Shown here: positions 6,660 to 9,304 of the stretch, piece by piece
Layout: each line of letters opens with the position of its first letter
Numbering within the stretch: position 1 is the first letter of the stretch
Source of the DNA: DATLZB01 sp035574175
GTDB lineage: Bacteria > Pseudomonadota > Alphaproteobacteria > Rhizobiales > Hyphomicrobiaceae
Length of the DNA stretch: 9,304 nt
Assembly: GCA_035574175.1 (NCBI GenBank)
Contig: DATLZB010000248.1
Span: 1-9,304, forward strand
Reading direction: 5' to 3'
The notes under the pieces: generated by a model
Told to the model about the DNA's origin: nothing
Databases searched by the model: none
Seen by the model: only the letters and a program-made list of their open reading frames with translations
Made by a program: the position numbers and the translations under genes

Positions 6660-7817
6660 TTACATGTCCCCCGCCGAAATCTCACGGGCAAGGAAGCTCT
6701 CCACGCGCGCTCTATCCACCTCGCGCGTAACGAACGCGGCGCCGATGCCGCGCGCCAGCACCAGTGCGAGCCGCCCGTCCTTCACCTTCTTGTCCTGCTC
6801 CATCAGGCCGAGCAGCTGGGCGGTCTTAACCTCCGTTCCGCCCGCGATGTCGACGATGCGGCTCGGCAGGCCCGCGGCGGCGAGGTGCGCGGCCACGCGC
6901 GCCGCAGTCCCTTGCGGGCAAAGCTGCAGCGCCTCGGAGAAGCGGAAGGCGAGGCACATGCCGATGGCAATCGCTTCGCCATGCAGCAGGCGCGAAGAAT
7001 AGCCTGCCCACGCCTCCAGCGCGTGGCCGAAGGTATGGCCGAGGTTCAACAGCATGCGCTCGCCCGTTTCGGTCTCGTCGCGGGCGACGATACCGGCCTT
7101 CATCTCGACACTGCGGGTGACGGCGCGGATGAGCGCATCCTGCCGGCGGGCGAGCACACTGCCGTGGTTGGCTTCGAGCCACTCGAAAAAACCCGCATCC
7201 CTGATGAGCCCGTACTTGACCACCTCGGCGTAGCCCGCGCGCAACTCCCGCTCGGGCAGGCTCGCGAGCGCATCCGTATCGGCGAGCACCAGGCTCGGCT
7301 GATGGAACGCGCCGACGAGGTTCTTGCCCTGCGGGGTATTGATTCCGGTCTTGCCGCCGACGGAGGAGTCGACCTGGGCGAGCAGGGTGGTCGGCACCTG
7401 CACGTAGCGCACGCCGCGTCGCAGAATGGCGGCAGCAAAGCCGCCGAGGTCGCCGATGACGCCGCCGCCGAGCGCGATCAACAGGTCGCCCCGTTCGACG
7501 CCGCATTCAAGCAGTCGCTCGCACAAAAGGGAGAGCTCGCCGAACGTCTTGGTGGCCTCCCCGGGAGACAGCGTGATCGACCCGCGCAGGCGGTTGCCCG
7601 GCGCGAGGCTTTCCTCGAGGCGGGCGAGATGGCCTGCGCTTGCCACGTTGCGATCGGTGACGACCGCGCATCGGGCGCTGCCGAAACGGGCGCGCACGAG
7701 GTCTCCGGCCACGCCGATCAGCCCGGGACCGATCAGCACGTCGTAGCCGCGCGTGCCGAGGTCGACCGGAACGGTGCGGATACCGGCGAGGCGCGATTGT
7801 TGGCTCGATTGCGACAT
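6660..7817 (-). CDS. aroB: 3-dehydroquinate synthase
   Basis: AroB makes 3-dehydroquinate from DAHP, the second step of the shikimate pathway to aromatic amino acids and folate, in the cytoplasm with NAD and a divalent metal. The product has 385 residues, usual for the family. GGGVIGDLGGF at 117-127 is the NAD-binding loop, and VDSSVGGKTGIN at 149-160 holds the active-site Lys156. The metal ligands are Glu198 (AEVVKYG), His261 (NLGHTFGHALE) and His279 (LLHGEAIAIGM). All expected residues are present. The start ATG lies 8 bases after the aroK stop codon; no strong Shine-Dalgarno is visible, so it may depend on translational coupling with aroK. aroK-aroB adjacency is common in bacteria and supports both calls. 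Confidence 0.98.
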   Translation of the reverse strand: MSQSSQQSRLAGIRTVPVDLGTRGYDVLIGPGLIGVAGDLVRARFGSARCAVVTDRNVASAGHLARLEESLAPGNRLRGSITLSPGEATKTFGELSLLCERLLECGVERGDLLIALGGGVIGDLGGFAAAILRRGVRYVQVPTTLLAQVDSSVGGKTGINTPQGKNLVGAFHQPSLVLADTDALASLPERELRAGYAEVVKYGLIRDAGFFEWLEANHGSVLARRQDALIRAVTRSVEMKAGIVARDETETGERMLLNLGHTFGHALEAWAGYSSRLLHGEAIAIGMCLAFRFSEALQLCPQGTAARVAAHLAAAGLPSRIVDIAGGTEVKTAQLLGLMEQDKKVKDGRLALVLARGIGAAFVTREVDRARVESFLAREISAGDM

Positions 7818-7825
7818 GATTTCGT

Positions 7826-8392
7826 CTACGAGGCGTCCTTGCTGCGGGCAAGCTCGGCGGCGAGCGGCCCCTTCGACAGTCCCTCCAGGATCTCGTCGAC
7901 GATGATGTCGTGGGCGATGTCGCGACTCTCCACGATGAGGTCGGCCTGGGCATAGATCGGGTGGCGCTGCGCCACGAGTTCGCGCATCTTCGCTTCGGGG
8001 TCGGCCGTCATCAGTAGCGGCCGGTGATTGCGTCGCGAGACGCGTCGCATGAGCAGAGCGAGATCGGCCTTGAGCCAGATCGACACGCCCGACCGCTTGA
8101 TGTTCTCGCGGGTTTCTGCGCTCATCAGCGCGCCGCCGCCGGTGGCGAGCACTTGCGGCCCGGCGAGCAGCAGGCGCCCGATCACCTTGCGCTCGCCGTC
8201 GCGGAAATGCGGCTCGCCATGGTCGGCGAAGATCTCGCTAATCGACTTTCCAGCCGCCTTCTCGATTTCCTCGTCGGCGTCGACGAAGGGCAGGTCAAGC
8301 CGGCTTGCGAGGCGCCGGCCGATGGCGCTTTTTCCGCAGCCCGGCATGCCGACCAGCACCAGCGAGCGGTTGCCCAGCGCGGTGCGAATCAT
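7826..8392 (-). CDS. aroK: Shikimate kinase
   Basis: AroK phosphorylates shikimate at the 3-hydroxyl with ATP, the fifth step to chorismate. With the ATG at 8390-8392 it has 188 residues. GMPGCGKS at 15-22 is Walker A. DADEEIE at 38-44 has the shikimate-binding Asp pair. FRDGE at 63-67 carries the substrate Arg64. ATGGGA at 83-88 is the Gly-rich shikimate site, and RNHRPLL at 121-127 is the lid with its Arg. RHPIY at 143-147 is also typical. The frame stays open far upstream, antisense to other genes, but similarity to the family ends near this start. Another ATG at 8446 would add 18 residues (MFRFG...); neither start has a well-placed Shine-Dalgarno, since the AGG before 8392 abuts the ATG. 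The stop is 8 bases from aroB. Function is certain, the start is not. Confidence 0.95.
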   Translation of the reverse strand: MIRTALGNRSLVLVGMPGCGKSAIGRRLASRLDLPFVDADEEIEKAAGKSISEIFADHGEPHFRDGERKVIGRLLLAGPQVLATGGGALMSAETRENIKRSGVSIWLKADLALLMRRVSRRNHRPLLMTADPEAKMRELVAQRHPIYAQADLIVESRDIAHDIIVDEILEGLSKGPLAAELARSKDAS

Positions 8393-8545
8393 CCTGCACG
8401 AAGGGCTCAAGTCGCGTGTCTTTTTCGTGAGGCCGAATCGAAACATACCGGGTGCCGTTCGGACTGGGTTCGTGCGCGCGGGGGGGACCGTCCCACAAGT
8501 CGTGCGCCCCGACAATAGGCCATCCTCCGGGCGGTTGCCGGCTTC

Positions 8546-8552
8546 AAGGAGG
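8546..8552 (+). promoter_or_regulatory. Near-perfect Shine-Dalgarno before a 7-codon frame
   Basis: AAGGAGG stands six bases before the ATG at 8559, the best ribosome-binding site in the window. The frame it serves is only seven codons long, so the site either drives a leader peptide or delivers ribosomes to the next start by reinitiation. Confidence 0.6.
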
Positions 8553-8558
8553 ATTACC

Positions 8559-8582
8559 ATGGCGCCGGGCTGCGGGACATAA
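8559..8582 (+). CDS. Possible 7-residue leader peptide (MAPGCGT)
   Basis: ATG at 8559 follows a near-perfect AAGGAGG with ideal spacing, and the frame ends after seven codons at TAA (8580-8582). The last A of the stop is the first base of an ATG at 8582 that is in frame with the small membrane protein downstream, a TAATG junction typical of termination-reinitiation. The peptide has no run of regulatory codons such as repeated Trp or His, so classic attenuation is not indicated. It may be a translational coupler, a conserved short gene, or a chance frame. Expression is inferred only from the ribosome-binding site. Confidence 0.35.
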   Translation: MAPGCGT

Positions 8583-8612
8583 TGGTGCCAATATGGCCGC
8601 TGACAAGTCAGC

Positions 8613-8620
8613 AAGGGGAG
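8613..8620 (+). promoter_or_regulatory. Shine-Dalgarno of the small membrane protein
   Basis: AAGGGGAG lies nine bases before the ATG at 8630 and supports that start over the ATG at 8582, which would add 16 residues and place this site inside the coding sequence. Confidence 0.55.
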
Positions 8621-8629
8621 CTGGTTGCA

Positions 8630-8776
8630 ATGCCGAGCCTTTTTCGGTTCCTGCTGATCGTCGGCAGCATGGTGGCGCTCGGCTACGGCGGGCTTTACGT
8701 GCTGGCCTACCACTTCGAGCCGGAGCCGAGGGAGGTGAGCCAACCGCTGCCCTCCGTAAAGATTAGGAAGCAATGA
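8630..8776 (+). CDS. Small single-span membrane protein, 48 residues, unknown function
   Basis: With the ATG at 8630 the product is 48 residues: a short N-terminus, one hydrophobic segment at about 4-27 (LFRFLLIVG... to LYVLAYHF), then a polar Pro/Glu-rich tail ending in KIRKQ. This looks like a single-span inner-membrane protein with a soluble tail of about 20 residues. Similar small proteins beside aroK are, from memory, common in alphaproteobacteria, but I cannot confirm this here and know no function. The start is supported by AAGGGGAG nine bases upstream; an ATG at 8582 gives a 64-residue version. The stop codon shares ATGA (8773-8776) with the start of the next gene, so the two are probably translationally coupled. 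It diverges from aroK. Confidence 0.7.
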   Translation: MPSLFRFLLIVGSMVALGYGGLYVLAYHFEPEPREVSQPLPSVKIRKQ

Positions 8777-9304
8777 CCGGCGTGCCGAACAAGCGGCATC
8801 GTGCCCGTCTCCCCCATAGCGCGGGACGGTCTTTCTTGCTCGTGGCGGTGTTGCTTGCTGCGCTTTGCGGCTCTCCGGCGGTCGCTCAGCAGAAGCGATG
8901 GAATCCGTTTCGCGAAGACTGGAGCGCGCCGACGCCACCCCGCTCGGACCGTCGCAGTCCTGATTCGCCCCAGGGTGCCGCCGCCCAACGGGGCGCGAGC
9001 CAGACGCAGCCGGCGCTGAACGCGCCTCTCGCCGGTTTTGCCGACGAAGTCGAGCGTGGCGAGCTTGCGCCCGTTCCCGGCGCGGCGGGCGCCGCTGCCG
9101 TCCCGGGGAACGCGGCCGCCGCCTCCCCGCTCGCCGCGCTCCTCGATGGCCTTGAACTGCCATCGAGATCGCCGGCTCTTTCCGTTCTATTCCGCAGGTT
9201 CGTGGGCGGCATGAGCGACGCTGCCCCGAGCCTTGCCGCGCTCGAGGCGGAGGCGCTCTGGCGGGCGGGACTGCTTGGCGAAGGGGCAAAGCTGCTCGCC
9301 CGCA
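8773..9304 (+). CDS. Exported Ala/Pro-rich protein, 3' truncated by window edge, unknown function
   Basis: The frame opens at the ATG at 8773, inside the ATGA overlap with the small membrane protein, and has no stop through 177 codons to the window edge. The first 38 residues look like a type I signal peptide: a basic start (NKRHRAR at 6-12), a hydrophobic core at about 20-32 (SFLLVAVLLAALC), and the cleavage site AVA|QQ after Ala38. The Cys at 32 lacks a proper lipobox, so a lipoprotein is unlikely. Residues from about 49 to 118 are rich in Pro, Ala, Gly, Ser and Gln and look disordered. From about 119 the chain becomes Leu/Ala-rich and probably helical; the last visible part (LEAEALWRAGLLGEGAKLLA, 157-176) looks like one unit of a TPR-like helix pair. 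I do not recognise the family. Signal peptide, coupling and open frame together make it very likely real; a periplasmic location is inferred. Confidence 0.78.
   Translation, partial: MTGVPNKRHRARLPHSAGRSFLLVAVLLAALCGSPAVAQQKRWNPFREDWSAPTPPRSDRRSPDSPQGAAAQRGASQTQPALNAPLAGFADEVERGELAPVPGAAGAAAVPGNAAAASPLAALLDGLELPSRSPALSVLFRRFVGGMSDAAPSLAALEAEALWRAGLLGEGAKLLAR

Noticed and set aside
5295..7955. A very long plus-strand open frame (886 codons) opposite the CorB-like gene and aroB
   Set aside because: It is exactly antisense to two well-supported genes with intact catalytic motifs. Its product is Arg/Asp/His-rich with no recognisable domain. Long antisense frames are expected from GC-rich third positions.
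8393..9289. Extension of the aroK frame by about 300 upstream codons
   Set aside because: The extra protein is low-complexity Arg/Ala/Pro-rich, antisense to the small membrane protein and the exported protein, and AroK similarity begins only near 8392.

Overview
The window reads as ordinary core chromosome of a GC-rich alphaproteobacterium, probably in the Hyphomicrobiales (Rhizobiales). The grounds are the strong G/C preference at third codon positions, the protein families, and the aroK-aroB-CBS/DUF21 protein gene order, which I know as common in that order. The genus cannot be named from the sequence. I see no insertion sequence, prophage, CRISPR array, tRNA or rRNA, and no clear island of foreign composition.

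Layout, left to right. (1) Plus strand, 2-1475: the 3' end of a Do/DegP-type periplasmic serine protease (two PDZ domains), then a short-form phosphatidylserine decarboxylase (psd) that starts at a TTG fixed by a strong Shine-Dalgarno. (2) Minus strand, 4447-1493: a two-gene unit of a soluble histidine kinase with no sensor domain followed by a HerA/DUF87-type hexameric ATPase, convergent with psd. (3) An AT-richer divergent promoter region (4448-4738). (4) Plus strand, 4739-5236: a Prx5-type peroxiredoxin, with a terminator-like hairpin that lies inside the 3' end of the opposing gene. (5) Minus strand, 8392-5250: shikimate kinase (aroK), 3-dehydroquinate synthase (aroB) and a CorB/HlyC-type DUF21-CBS membrane protein, spaced like an operon. 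(6) Plus strand, 8559 to the right edge: a possible 7-codon leader peptide with a perfect Shine-Dalgarno, a 48-residue single-span membrane protein, and an exported Ala/Pro-rich protein that runs off the window and is joined to the small protein by an ATGA overlap.

Functionally this is housekeeping: envelope protein quality control, phosphatidylethanolamine synthesis, peroxide removal, chorismate synthesis, a membrane ion-transport-type protein, a DNA-translocase-type ATPase and a signalling kinase. I find no convincing undescribed system such as a defence island. The least explained parts are the right-edge plus-strand unit (leader, small membrane protein, secreted protein), the pairing of a sensorless kinase with a HerA-like ATPase, and the terminator embedded in the end of the CorB-like gene.
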